This document shows positions 38,226 through 48,033 of a stretch of DNA of 64,000 nucleotides, one piece after another. The DNA comes from a candidate division KSB1 bacterium (GTDB lineage: Bacteria > Zhuqueibacterota > Zhuqueibacteria > JANLFK01 > Oleimicrobiaceae). The position numbers and the translations under genes were made by a program. The stretch lies in the NCBI GenBank assembly GCA_024655945.1, contig JANLFK010000001.1:372001-436000 (forward strand), given 5' to 3'. The first letter of the stretch is position 1, and each line of letters opens with the position of its first letter. The notes beneath the pieces are model-generated. The model saw nothing but the letters and a program-made list of their open reading frames with translations, was not told where the DNA came from and did no database searches.

Positions 38226-39866
38226 ATGCTGCTTTTCCTGCTCCGCAACAGGCTCCGCATGTACATCAACCTGCTGCGCAGGGTCGAGGGCACCAGGCGC
38301 CTGCGCACAGTCTTGCTCGTGGCACTGTGGCTCTTTTTCGTGGGCTACGTGTTCCAGGGCACGCAGGCGATGTTCCAGGCCATAGCACAGGTTGCGGGCC
38401 CGCAGGCTACAGGAAAAGTGCTGGCGGTGCTCCTTTTTGCCCTGCTGGTGGCACTCCTGCTGAGCGGTACCACCATCTGCATCCACATTCTTTTCGTCTC
38501 GCAGGATCTGCCCCTGCTCCTTTCCGCGCCCATCCGGCGGCGCACCCTGTTCTTGTACAAGCTGGTAGAGGCAACCGTCAGCAACTCGTCGATGTTCTTG
38601 ATGCTTGGCTTCCCTCTCCTCTTGAGCTTTGGCGCGGCGCAGAACGCTGCCTGGTGGTACTATCCGCTCATGCTGGCGGTAGCCACTGTGTTTGTGGCCG
38701 TACCCACGAGCCTCTCGGCGATGGTGGCGCTGCTTGCCGTGCATCTGCTTCCGGTGCGACGTGCGCAAGAGGTGATGAGCGTGGCGTTGGCCTTGGTCTT
38801 CCTGGCCGTGTGGACGGGGATGCAGCTGCTCCGTAGCTCGCTGGATGCCAGTGGACCTGGAGGGGTCACAGGGCTGCTCGCCTTGACCCGTTCCAATCTA
38901 TTCGCCGTGACACCTGCAGGGTGGGCGGCAACCATTATCGCCGGTCTGTTGGCGGGCCACTGGACGAGCGCGAGCCTGGCCGCTGTGCTGTTGGCCGGCA
39001 GCACCGCAGCCATGATCGTAGTGAGTGTCGCGCTGGTGGATAGCATCTACGCACGCGGCGTAGGAAAGGAAGAAGCGGCCCCACTCAGCAGAGGCAGCGA
39101 AGTGCCAAGTCGTAGGCTGGCAAGGGCCGGCCACGCTGGCTCTCTTTTCCGCGCCGCCTTTCTGCGGGACGCGCGGCTGCTGCGCCGTGAGCCCACCCAG
39201 CTGATGCAGCTCGTCATGCTCGCCGCGATGATGGTCGTGATGACGTTCATTCTCAAACGGGATACCGAAGGAGAACAACTCTCCCGGCTCGAGTTGCTCA
39301 TGCCCCTGATCTTCGTCGTTCTGTTCAGCGCGATGAGCACGGTGGGAATCGCCGCGCGGCTCATCCCTCTGGAAGGGAAGGCCTTCTACCTGACCAAGAT
39401 CGCGCCCCAGCGGCCTACGCGCCTCTTGGCGGCCAAACTCTCTCTCGCGTGGCTCCTGGGAACCACGGTCGCGTTGTTTGGCACAGTCGTGGTCACCATC
39501 CTGTTCGCCCACCCCCTGAGCAGAGGGCTGGGCGCATTCGGGCTTGCCTCGCTGGTCTGCCTGGGCACGGGCGGCCTCGGACTTTTGTTGGGGGCCTACT
39601 TCGCTGATTTCGACTGGGAAAGCCCCAAGCGCATGATCACCGTGGGCGGCGGCTTGCTCTCGGCCGTTGTGCCGCTGGTCTACCTTGCCCTCCTCGGCGG
39701 ACTCGGGGCGCTGGTCTATTTATTGGCCCACACCCTTCTCGGAGCCGAACAAGTAGTGGCATTGCTGTGTGGCGCCCTCGTCCTCTTGAGCCTGAGCATC
39801 GGGGCAGCAGCAGCCTCGCTCCTGGCGGCAGGGCGTCGTGTGGACACTATGGCCTGGCTTCACTGA
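38226..39866 (+). CDS. ABC-2-type exporter membrane protein
   Basis: The 546-residue integral membrane protein has about 12 hydrophobic segments arranged in two halves, with a polar region near residues 280-325. It is the partner of the ATPase just upstream. Sequence resembles the 'putative ABC exporter' group without a known substrate. It lies in the lepA operon, 6 nt after the ATPase and 12 nt before lepB. Confidence 0.85.
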   Translation: MLLFLLRNRLRMYINLLRRVEGTRRLRTVLLVALWLFFVGYVFQGTQAMFQAIAQVAGPQATGKVLAVLLFALLVALLLSGTTICIHILFVSQDLPLLLSAPIRRRTLFLYKLVEATVSNSSMFLMLGFPLLLSFGAAQNAAWWYYPLMLAVATVFVAVPTSLSAMVALLAVHLLPVRRAQEVMSVALALVFLAVWTGMQLLRSSLDASGPGGVTGLLALTRSNLFAVTPAGWAATIIAGLLAGHWTSASLAAVLLAGSTAAMIVVSVALVDSIYARGVGKEEAAPLSRGSEVPSRRLARAGHAGSLFRAAFLRDARLLRREPTQLMQLVMLAAMMVVMTFILKRDTEGEQLSRLELLMPLIFVVLFSAMSTVGIAARLIPLEGKAFYLTKIAPQRPTRLLAAKLSLAWLLGTTVALFGTVVVTILFAHPLSRGLGAFGLASLVCLGTGGLGLLLGAYFADFDWESPKRMITVGGGLLSAVVPLVYLALLGGLGALVYLLAHTLLGAEQVVALLCGALVLLSLSIGAAAASLLAAGRRVDTMAWLH

Positions 39867-39878
39867 GCTGCATCGGCT

Positions 39879-40643
39879 ATGGCAACAAGGAAAGGAACGG
39901 AAATGCCAATGGAAAGTACCGGACGGAAAAAGGGCCTGATGAGGGAATACGCGGAGGCAGTGGCGGTTGCTGTCGTGGCAGCACTCATCTTGCGCATCCT
40001 CGTCATCCAGGCGTTTCGCATACCCACCGGATCAATGAAGGACACGTTGTTGATCGGCGACTTTCTCATGGTGAACAAGTTCATCTACGGCGTGCGCACG
40101 CCGAGCAGCCTGCCTTTGGTGAAAGCGAAGATTCCCCATACCCGCTTGCCGGCGATAAAGCAACCCAAACGCGGTGAGGTCATCGTCTTCAAGTACCCGT
40201 TGGACGAGCGGCTTGACTACATCAAGCGCTGCGTTGGCCTGGCCGGCGACACGATCGAAGTGCGCAACGGCGACCTTTACATCAACGGCAAGCCCGAGGG
40301 CAAGAAGGAATTGATTGGGCGGCGCTACGACCCGGAGGACGGCCATTACGTGCTGGAGTACCGCATCACCACCGAGCGAGGCCAGAAGTACAACATCCGC
40401 CACTACGAGATGCGCAGCAGGAGCTTTGACAACTTCGGCCCGATTGTGGTGCCGCGCGGCCACCTGTTCATGATGGGAGACAACCGCGACAACAGCGCTG
40501 ACAGCCGCTTCTGGGGGCCCTTGCCTTTCGACAACGTGCTCGGCGAGGCAATGATTATCTACTTTTCTTGGGATTCCCGCGTGCCCCTGTACAACTTCAC
40601 CAAGAAGATCAGGTGGTTCCGCCTTGGCAGGATCATCCGCTGA
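39879..40643 (+). CDS. lepB: Signal peptidase I
   Basis: Cleaves signal peptides of exported proteins at the outer face of the membrane. The 254-residue protein has one N-terminal membrane helix (about residues 25-43). The catalytic dyad is Ser52 in PTGSMKDTL and Lys116 in YIKRCVGLAGD. The late box GDNRDNSADSRFWG follows. The ATG at 39879 gives the full frame. A start at 39903 with AAGGA upstream is possible and would drop 8 residues. The hemW start overlaps the last 20 bases. Confidence 0.96.
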   Translation: MATRKGTEMPMESTGRKKGLMREYAEAVAVAVVAALILRILVIQAFRIPTGSMKDTLLIGDFLMVNKFIYGVRTPSSLPLVKAKIPHTRLPAIKQPKRGEVIVFKYPLDERLDYIKRCVGLAGDTIEVRNGDLYINGKPEGKKELIGRRYDPEDGHYVLEYRITTERGQKYNIRHYEMRSRSFDNFGPIVVPRGHLFMMGDNRDNSADSRFWGPLPFDNVLGEAMIIYFSWDSRVPLYNFTKKIRWFRLGRIIR

Positions 40644-41784
40644 GCCGCTGCCGCCGGCTGGCCTCTACGTCCATGTGCCCTTCTGCCGGCGCAAGTGCCC
40701 ATACTGCGACTTCTATTCCGTCCCTTTCCGTACCGAAGAGGCCGAACACTTTCTTGCTGCACTCCAGCGCGAGATGCGTCTTTGGGCGAAGCAGGGCCCG
40801 CTTGCCGGCACCCCCTTCACTACCCTTTACATCGGCGGCGGAACACCTTCTCTGCTCACGCCGGCGCAACTGTCCACGATCTTCTCAGCCGTGGACTCAC
40901 TCTTCCGCCTCCACTCCGGTGCGGAAGTGACCCTGGAGGCCAACCCCGCGACTCTGTCGGCCAGTCAGCTTTGCGCGCTCCGCACGGTGGGCGTCAACCG
41001 CCTGAGCCTGGGCGTGCAGTCATTGCACGAGGGTGAGCTGCACACCCTTGGCAGGCTGCACACCGCCGCCGAAGCGGAGCGAACCTTCCGCCAGGCGCGC
41101 GAAGCCGGGTTCGACAACCTGAGCGTAGACCTCATTTTCGGTATCCCGGGTCAAACAACGGCAAGTTGGGAAGCGACCCTGCGCAAGGTCATCGACTGGT
41201 CTCCCGAGCACCTCTCCACCTACGCGCTGACGCTGGAACCGTGCACGCCGATGGCACAGGCGGTGGCAAGGGGAGCGCTCAGGCCGGTGGGTACCGAAGA
41301 AGAGAAGAGGATGTACCTCCTTGCCCATGACCTCCTGACGGCGAATGGTTACGAGCACTATGAAATTTCCAACTACGCCAAACCAGGCTCTCGATGTCGG
41401 CACAACATGCAGTACTGGCAGCGCCACCCTTACCTTGGCCTCGGGCCCTCGGCCCACTCTTTCCACGGCAACCAGCGCTGGTGGAACGTAGCGGACGTGA
41501 GCGCGTACTGCCAGGCCTTGGCGCATGATTCCCTGCCCGTGCAAGAAAGAGAGGTCCTCACTGGTGAGCAGGGGCGCTTGGAGACCATCATGCTTGCCCT
41601 GCGCACCGCAGAAGGGCTTGAACTGCGCAGCCTGCCTCCTGAATCAGCGCGTAGGGCCCTGGAGGGCGCTGCTCGCCTGTCTCCGGACGGCAAGCACCCG
41701 CTTGCCCTGTTAGACGCGGAGCGAATTCGCCTGACGCACTATGGCTTTCTCGTGCACGAGGAAGTGTGCAGGCTCTTGGCATAG
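40624..41784 (+). CDS. hemW: Radical SAM heme chaperone / HemN-like protein
   Basis: The 386-residue protein has the radical SAM cluster motif CRRKCPYCDF near the N-terminus and the HemW/HemN landmarks IGGGTPSLL, RLSLGVQSL, DLIFGIPGQT and YEISNYAKPGSRCRHN. HemW binds heme and delivers it to respiratory enzymes. True coproporphyrinogen oxidase HemN is longer. The probable start is TTG at 40624 with AGGTGG upstream; it overlaps lepB by 20 nt. Last gene of the lepA operon. Confidence 0.92.
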   Translation: MAGSSAEPLPPAGLYVHVPFCRRKCPYCDFYSVPFRTEEAEHFLAALQREMRLWAKQGPLAGTPFTTLYIGGGTPSLLTPAQLSTIFSAVDSLFRLHSGAEVTLEANPATLSASQLCALRTVGVNRLSLGVQSLHEGELHTLGRLHTAAEAERTFRQAREAGFDNLSVDLIFGIPGQTTASWEATLRKVIDWSPEHLSTYALTLEPCTPMAQAVARGALRPVGTEEEKRMYLLAHDLLTANGYEHYEISNYAKPGSRCRHNMQYWQRHPYLGLGPSAHSFHGNQRWWNVADVSAYCQALAHDSLPVQEREVLTGEQGRLETIMLALRTAEGLELRSLPPESARRALEGAARLSPDGKHPLALLDAERIRLTHYGFLVHEEVCRLLA

Positions 41785-42014
41785 ACGGAATTCGGCAGCG
41801 TTCCTCTCCTGGCTTTCGAGGCAAGAGAGGCGCCGAGGCAGAAGTTGGCGAAAATGTGACTTCGCTCACCAACGCTCTTGCCGAAAGCCCGTATCATGAG
41901 GCAGCAGGAAATGGGCGCAGACTCCATGAGGCTCCAGGTCACACGGTATTGCCGGATGTCAGATCCGGATGCATGCTGCAGCAGTCGCTTTCCACCAACT
42001 AGGAGGAGAGTCCC

Positions 42015-42563
42015 ATGGCAAGAGTCGCTGTTCTCACCCTCGCCGCTGTAATGCTTATCCCCATTGCCGCCATGGCGGGCGGACCCTTCTCGCTCGGGCC
42101 CCGTGTGGGGTACTACAAGGCCCAGGACGCCGACGAGGGGAAGCTCTTTGCTGGCGCCGCCGCACGCCTGCGCCTCAGCTCCGCCCTCGCCGTTGAGGGC
42201 TCGGTGGACCTTCGCAAGGAAGAGTACATGCGGGGACGGGTCACCGTCACCAGCTGGCCGGTGATGGTCACCGGTTTAGTCTACCCGTTGCCCTTCCTCT
42301 ATGGCCTGATTGGCGCTGGTTGGTACAACACCAAGGTTGAATACGCACCCCTCGGCGGGCTCTTGGCCCGAGAACCGGAATACGAGTAACAATTTGGCTG
42401 GCACTTTGGCGCGGGATTGGAAATACCTCTCGGCGGCAACCTGCGCCTGGCAGGGGACGTGCGCTACGTTTTCCTCGACTATGACTTCTCTGCCGTGCCC
42501 GGAAGCGAAGAGGTAAAAGCGGACTTTTACGCCGCCACCTTAGGACTGCTCATCCGGCTGTAG
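42015..42563 (+). pseudogene. Outer-membrane beta-barrel protein interrupted by an in-frame TAA
   Basis: The start MARVAVLTLAAVMLIPIAAMA is a signal peptide; AGGAGGAG lies upstream. The first 124 codons read as alternating beta strands (FSLGPRVGYYKAQD, LAVEGSVDLRKEEY, YGLIGAGWYNTKVEY). Codon 125 is TAA (42387-42389). In the same frame, 57 further codons continue the barrel (FGWHFGAGLEIPLGGNLRL, then DVRYVFLDYDF) to a TAG at 42561-42563. The restored product of about 181 residues has the length of a small OmpA/OmpW-like barrel. One base change would repair it. Confidence 0.75.
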
Positions 42564-42667
42564 GGAACGCAGCCAAGGGGTGTCCGGCGAGGGCAGTTTA
42601 TGGAAACAAGAGGCGCCTCGCACACCGCCGTTTCCTCCCCTCAGCACTCGCCGGTGTCGCTCATAGC

Positions 42668-42700
42668 AAAAAGGGCTGGCCAATAGCGGCCAGCCCTTTT
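42668..42700 (-). terminator. Strong terminator after the TPR gene
   Basis: A perfect 13-bp stem (42669-42681 with 42688-42700) around a 6-nt loop. Read on the minus strand it ends in a run of five T. It starts 24 nt after the TPR gene stop. The T-rich right end on the plus strand suggests it may also stop transcription coming from the barrel gene. Confidence 0.9.
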
Positions 42701-42723
42701 CCATGCCCTGCAAGAAGACAACC

Positions 42724-43509
42724 TCAATGCAGCTTCTTCTCCACCTCCTGCAACTCTTGCTTCGCTTCTTCCTTGTAGGTCGGGTCGTCGGCGTCGGCCA
42801 CTGGTAAGGCGATAACTTGCTCGTAGTGCTTCTTGGCTGCCTGCCAATTGCCCACCATCTTGTAGGTGCGCGCCAGTTCCAGGTGGTGATTGATGTGCTC
42901 CGGCTTGATGGCAATGGCCTTCTGGAAGTAGGCGATGGCCTCCTCATTGGAGGCCGAAGGCAGACCGCCGTAGAGCACTTTCGCAAAGGCCTTCAGCACA
43001 CCACTCAGGTTCGCCACTTCGCGGTGCCAGCGCCCCAGCAGGTGCAGCGCCCCGTCATGCTCCGGATTGAGCGACAAGGTCTTCTCCCCTTCTGCCTTCA
43101 CCTCTTTGGACAGCTCGACCTTAGTCTTCCCACCAACGTCCAGCGCCACGCGCCCTACCGCAACGGCCAGTTGGAAATGAGCCTCCGCCTCATTTGGGCA
43201 GAGAGCCACCGCCCTGCGCGCCGCCTTTTCGCCCAGGGAATAGAACTGGCGGCGCTGCGCCTTGTCCGCCTGCTCTCCCACGTCCACATAGGCGCGTGCC
43301 AACTTCCACCAGGCCTCGCACTTGTTGCTGTCGGCAATAGTGGCCCTCTTGTAGGCTTCCAGCGCGCCCTTATTGTCAAAATTCTCGTAGCTCTGGTCGC
43401 CCCGTGCCAACCAATCTGCGGCGGTGCCCTCCATGATGGCCTCCTGCGCGAGGACCATGCCCGCCAAGCCCATTAGAAGCGCAACCACACCGACGATTCG
43501 GTAGCTCAT
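42724..43509 (-). CDS. Exported tetratricopeptide-repeat protein
   Basis: A 261-residue protein with a signal peptide (residues 1-21, ending VLAQ) and helical repeats of the TPR type, for example FDNKGALEAYKRATIADSNK and SNEEAIAYFQKAIAIKPEH. It is probably a periplasmic scaffold. The ATG at 43509 has GGAGGA upstream. Its own promoter (43559-43587) and terminator (42668-42700) make it a single-gene unit. Partner unknown. Confidence 0.88.
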   Translation of the reverse strand: MSYRIVGVVALLMGLAGMVLAQEAIMEGTAADWLARGDQSYENFDNKGALEAYKRATIADSNKCEAWWKLARAYVDVGEQADKAQRRQFYSLGEKAARRAVALCPNEAEAHFQLAVAVGRVALDVGGKTKVELSKEVKAEGEKTLSLNPEHDGALHLLGRWHREVANLSGVLKAFAKVLYGGLPSASNEEAIAYFQKAIAIKPEHINHHLELARTYKMVGNWQAAKKHYEQVIALPVADADDPTYKEEAKQELQEVEKKLH

Positions 43510-44000
43510 GACGTTCCTCCTCGAGTTTCTGATACACTCCAACCGGAAAACGCTGCCTATTGTACGAATTTTCCCTGAAAAAGTCAAATGATATTTGAAC
43601 GCGGTTCAGCAATGAGGTGCCGGCGGCCAACAGCTCAGGAACCGAAAGGGATGCGCCAAGGCCCTCAGGCCCCAGTTGCCTGAGGTGCCACCAAAGGTGG
43701 CGAGGCGCCCATTTCTGGTCGCCTCTCTTGCAGCAGGCTGGTGGGCCCACTCGCACGCCGAGGGCCAGTCGGCTCCGTAATGAGCAGGCGTGCGCACTGG
43801 AGCCATGCCGGAAAGAGCCAGCTTACTACCTTCTGGGCAGAGAAGGTCCTTGCCTACATGCAATTCCGGTCGAGAGCCCGGGAGCTCACCATGCTCTCAT
43901 CGAAGGGGAGAAGAATCGAGGTCTCCGGCGAAGTGAAGATGACTGGGACCCGATGCGAGGGGAGATGGCAAGGCCGCTTCAGCCCGAACAAGCCTTTCGC
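43510..44000. other. Intergenic region with the TPR gene promoter
   Basis: The 491-bp gap lies between the end of porU and the TPR gene, both on the minus strand. Apart from the promoter at 43559-43587 I see no gene; a plus-strand open frame at about 43741-44088 has no ribosome site, is rich in Arg/Ser and runs into porU. Confidence 0.45.
43559..43587 (-). promoter_or_regulatory. Promoter of the TPR gene
   Basis: Minus strand: TTGACT (43582-43587), 17 bp, TACAAT (43559-43564). The ATG lies 50 nt below the -10 box. Confidence 0.85.
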
Positions 44001-47000
44001 CTACCGGGCAATCACCAGCTTGCCAATGGCTTCTGCAGAGGTGGGACCATCGCTTCCCTGGGCGCGGGCCACGATGCGGTACAGGTAGAGGCCGTTGGCT
44101 AACTCGTCACTGTCCTCATCCCGACCGTCCCACAGAATGGCGTTGAAGTTGCTCATCGCCTGCGCTCTGATCTTCCTCACCAGCCGACCCGCCAGCGTGT
44201 AAACGCTGATGGTCACCTCGGCCTCTCTGCTCACGACGAAGGTAAAGTCGGTTCGTTCCCGAAACGGGTTGGGGAAGTTGACCACATCGCTGATCTTCAG
44301 CTCTCGCAGGGCCACCACCTCGAACGTCGCCGTGGCGACGCCGGAGTTGTTGGAATTGTCCCAAGCCTTAATCGTCACCGTGTGCGCCCCCTCGGCGAGG
44401 TCAAAGAGCTGGTATTCGAGGCTACCTTTGGTCCAGCTCCCTTCGTCATAGTTAAAGAACTCGGTGAGGTCTTTGCGCTCTTCTTCTCGCCCATCCAGCA
44501 CCATGGTGATCTTGTGCCCGATGTCACCGGCGACGTTCACGCCGCTCAGAGAGTCGGCGATCTCCACCCTGATGACTGGGTTCGGGCCCACGTACTCGCC
44601 GCTGGCAAAATCCCTATCCTTGAAGCCGATGACGATGTGCGGGCCCTGGGAGTCCACCACCTGGGCACCTGTGCCCCCGACGCGCAAGCCGCTGCGGTAG
44701 CCTGCGCCATCACCTTCCTTTCCCCAAAAGTAGACGCTCACGCGCGCATCGGCGCCGCCGTAGGAAATGTCCTTGGGAACGATGAACTTGATGGCAAAGC
44801 GACCTTGCTCCACTTTGGCTTGCCCGCGAAAGAGCACATTTCCCGGCAGGACATAGCTCAAGGTTCCTCCGCCTTCCACGGTGTACGTCCGTGGTCGACG
44901 CGTGTCGAAGACCTTCACCAGGGCTTGACCGGCGAAGTCATCCCACGGAGCTCCGTTGCGGTAGATCCTGCCGGTCACGGTGGTTACCGCCAAGGCGGCG
45001 ATGCTGTCCGGCTGCACGGATTCGATGGCCGCCTGATACCGCGGCGCCGCGATGCGCAACGTGGGATCTCCGAGGATCACGTAGCGGTCCTCGTTCTCTG
45101 CCGAGGCAGTCGCCAGTTTGGCTAACCACAACGCCTCCCCGAGGGTGCGCACCGTTCCCTTGGTTGCATAGTTGGCGAATAGTCTCACTAAGAAGCGCTT
45201 GTTCAAGTCGGCGTTCTGTTGTGACCAGGCGTCGCGGGCAGCAGCGAGCACGGCAATGGCCCCTCTGCCCTCGGCGGCAACAAGCTCTTCCGCCATACTC
45301 TGTTCGTAGGGGTCATCGAAGCGGCCGAAGCTGCACGTGGCGGCAATCCACAAGCCGAATCGCAGCCCATTCTGGATCTTGGGAAAATCAACAGGTGAGT
45401 TGAGCACCCGTTCGTGCGTCCACAGCTGTGGGTTGCCGTGGCCCACGAAGTTGATGATCAGGCTGCCCTTGTTAATCTGGTCCAGAAGAGCCTGGTTGGC
45501 AGCAGGTTTGACCACCCCGGAAATCGCAGGGCTGCGCACCGCTGGATATTCCACCAAGTACACCTTGCTCACGTCGAACAATTTGGGTATGGCATCCTCG
45601 GCAAGTGATTCCGCCTGCTGCGTGTGCATCAGCTCGTTTCCTACTCCGCCAAGGACCAGCTCATCGTCGCCCACCATCGTCACACTATTGCGCCAGTCGC
45701 CGTAGAAGGGGTTGGTCTCATAGGAAACAACTTTGTTCACCATCTCCTGTGCTTCTGCTGGCGACCGTGCCGTCAAGCGGCCGATGGCCAGGTCTGGCTG
45801 CTCGTCGTTGCCCGAGACGTAGGTGAACCAATCTTCCGAGGTAATGGAGTAGTCCTTGACGGTGTGACTGTTCTCGTAGGGCGGGATCCAGTTGGCATCC
45901 GCCTGGCTAACTATGTTGCGGTAGTCATAGTCCCCATCCCCGAAAAGCAAGACGTGGGTGGGCGCCTGGGCCCAGTTGTGGTAGGCGTACTTCAAGAAAT
46001 CCCGAATGGCCGTGGGGTCAGTCAGGCCCCATGAGAACTCGTCGTAGACGTCGCTGATGCGCACCACTTGGGTGGTCATCCGCGCCGCCGCGTTCCAGGT
46101 TTCGCGCAGGCTTTTGAGCAGCATGGCCTGCTGGTAAAAGTCATCATGGGTGATAATCACGAACTCCGCGCCATTCTGCGGGTCGCGGAGGTGGGAGACT
46201 GCGTCCTCGCGGATGGAGACCGGCGTCCGTACCGCTGAGGTGGCGAACAGAAAGTATCGCCTACCGTCGGGCATGCGCGCCGAATCGGCAAAGGTGACAG
46301 TGCCGGCGCTCACGCTGAGCGGTTCGATGCGCCGGATGTTCCAAAAGTCTGACACATCCAGCACCACCACCTCGCCCTGGCCGAAACCCCGTACCGCAAA
46401 TCGCTGAACCCCCTCTCCTGGCGGCGCATAGATGAGGAGTTGGTCATTCACCGCCACCAGCGAGCGCGCGTAGTGAATCTCAAACCAGTCCAGATAGCCT
46501 TGAGCGATGGCGGTGGCCCCGGTGAGGCGCACGGCGATCGCATTGCTGCCGCTCACCAACTTTCCGTTGGTGGAGCCCTCCCACTTCCCTATGCTGACTG
46601 CCTTGTATTGTTCGGTAGAATAATTAGACAGGCTGGTGCTCCCCAGGGACAGGCCGTTGGCCGTAAAGGTGAAAGTGTGTTGGCCCGAGGAAGCAGCGAC
46701 CACATTGAATACGAACCGGGCCGTGTCCTCGGCCACCGCATTGGGAAGCTCGACCTTGTAGGTACGCGTGTCGCCGTGAGTCAGCAGGGCACCGAACCAG
46801 AGTAGGCCACTGCCAAAGGGGTTATGGAGGTCCTGGTCCAGGAAAAAGTGGTCGGTGAATTTCGTCACCTCTTTGGCGCCGACAGCCGAAGGCGAAGGGA
46901 CGCTCGTCACCCTTTTGCCGGCGACCGCTTGCCCCCAGGTCAGCCAATAGACATTGTCCTGGGTGTAGCGGTTGATGTAGTGGCTCCAGCTCCTGGAAGC

Positions 47001-48020
47001 GGCATCGAAACTCCACCCTTGCACCCCTTTGCCATAGAACAACAGATAGTCATTGCTATCGAAGCGATTGTCGCCGCCGTCGTACACGAGGATCGGGTTT
47101 TCGATCAGGCTGTCCGCACGGGGAGCACTGAGGGCCTGAGGTAGTTCTCGGCCTCCGTTGTTGAACAGGCGCAGGGTCTTAGGGTCGATGCTGGCCAGGT
47201 TGACGCCAGCCGCTGCCAGCCGCGCTCCGTCGATGCGGTAGACGCCGTCCTCCCGGACGACGATCTTGTACCAAGGGCCTTCAGCTTTTGGCTTGTGCAC
47301 TCCGACCGCGCGCCGCTGACGTTCCTTGCGCCACGCCCGTGCCTGCTCATAGTTGACCAGAAGCTCTCGATAAAAGTCCTCTTCCTGCGGCTGGGCCAAA
47401 CTGAAGCCTCGAGCCTCCTGCACCTCGCCCTGAAAGCGCAGGCGCACCGAAATGCGCTCGTAGCGCCTAATGCGTTTTGCAGCAGGCAGGTACTGGACGG
47501 GCGTGAAAGTCACTTTCACTACGCGCTGCTGCCGCACCATAGCGGGATTGGATATCGCCACTGGGGAAGCCGGCCACACTTCGGCCGCATAGATGGCACT
47601 GTCTGGCGCCAAGTGCTCTTGTGGCAGCCCCTCCTCGTCGCGGCGGAGATGCGGCCGCGGCAATAGCTCACCACTCGGCAGTTCTGTGTAGCGAGCCTCT
47701 GTCACGGTGGCGGTGACCTCCCCTGTGAGCGGGACGCCGACCATGAAGGCGCGGGCTGGCAGCTGCGGTGCACCCTCCTCACCCACCAACTGCGCATCGC
47801 GGAAGGAGATGACCGTGTACTCCCTCCGGTCTCTTGCCACCGTGGAAATGGACCATTCGCGCGGCGAGAAGGTGAGAGTGAGGCCGTCGGCGTGAGTGAC
47901 CACCAGCAGATCATGCTCAGGGCCCTGCCGTGCCATCGGGGCCTGGCGGTCGTGCGACAAAAGAGCCAAACACACCAAGACCACCAACGCAAGAAGATGA
48001 TGTCGGCTCGTTGTCTGCAT
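44001..48020 (-). CDS. porU: Type IX secretion sortase PorU-like (gingipain-fold C25 peptidase)
   Basis: PorU cuts the C-terminal sorting domains of proteins leaving the type IX system and joins them to surface lipid. The protein of about 1,339 residues has a leader and an N-terminal beta region (about 30-600). The C25 peptidase domain (about 620-1020) shows a catalytic His in NFVGHGNPQLW (about 861) and Cys in IAATCSFGRFDDP (about 896). Ig-like domains follow, and the protein ends in its own sorting-type domain with VVNFPNPFRERTDF. The start may be the ATG at 48020 or a GTG at 48026; no strong ribosome site decides. Three other sorting-domain genes in the window are likely clients. Confidence 0.88.
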   Translation of the reverse strand: MQTTSRHHLLALVVLVCLALLSHDRQAPMARQGPEHDLLVVTHADGLTLTFSPREWSISTVARDRREYTVISFRDAQLVGEEGAPQLPARAFMVGVPLTGEVTATVTEARYTELPSGELLPRPHLRRDEEGLPQEHLAPDSAIYAAEVWPASPVAISNPAMVRQQRVVKVTFTPVQYLPAAKRIRRYERISVRLRFQGEVQEARGFSLAQPQEEDFYRELLVNYEQARAWRKERQRRAVGVHKPKAEGPWYKIVVREDGVYRIDGARLAAAGVNLASIDPKTLRLFNNGGRELPQALSAPRADSLIENPILVYDGGDNRFDSNDYLLFYGKGVQGWSFDAASRSWSHYINRYTQDNVYWLTWGQAVAGKRVTSVPSPSAVGAKEVTKFTDHFFLDQDLHNPFGSGLLWFGALLTHGDTRTYKVELPNAVAEDTARFVFNVVAASSGQHTFTFTANGLSLGSTSLSNYSTEQYKAVSIGKWEGSTNGKLVSGSNAIAVRLTGATAIAQGYLDWFEIHYARSLVAVNDQLLIYAPPGEGVQRFAVRGFGQGEVVVLDVSDFWNIRRIEPLSVSAGTVTFADSARMPDGRRYFLFATSAVRTPVSIREDAVSHLRDPQNGAEFVIITHDDFYQQAMLLKSLRETWNAAARMTTQVVRISDVYDEFSWGLTDPTAIRDFLKYAYHNWAQAPTHVLLFGDGDYDYRNIVSQADANWIPPYENSHTVKDYSITSEDWFTYVSGNDEQPDLAIGRLTARSPAEAQEMVNKVVSYETNPFYGDWRNSVTMVGDDELVLGGVGNELMHTQQAESLAEDAIPKLFDVSKVYLVEYPAVRSPAISGVVKPAANQALLDQINKGSLIINFVGHGNPQLWTHERVLNSPVDFPKIQNGLRFGLWIAATCSFGRFDDPYEQSMAEELVAAEGRGAIAVLAAARDAWSQQNADLNKRFLVRLFANYATKGTVRTLGEALWLAKLATASAENEDRYVILGDPTLRIAAPRYQAAIESVQPDSIAALAVTTVTGRIYRNGAPWDDFAGQALVKVFDTRRPRTYTVEGGGTLSYVLPGNVLFRGQAKVEQGRFAIKFIVPKDISYGGADARVSVYFWGKEGDGAGYRSGLRVGGTGAQVVDSQGPHIVIGFKDRDFASGEYVGPNPVIRVEIADSLSGVNVAGDIGHKITMVLDGREEERKDLTEFFNYDEGSWTKGSLEYQLFDLAEGAHTVTIKAWDNSNNSGVATATFEVVALRELKISDVVNFPNPFRERTDFTFVVSREAEVTISVYTLAGRLVRKIRAQAMSNFNAILWDGRDEDSDELANGLYLYRIVARAQGSDGPTSAEAIGKLVIAR

Positions 48021-48033
48021 GCTCACTGCCGGC

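Noticed and set aside
43741-44088. Plus-strand frame of 115 codons between porU and the TPR gene
   Set aside because: No ribosome site, no recognisable protein features, and it runs into the end of porU.
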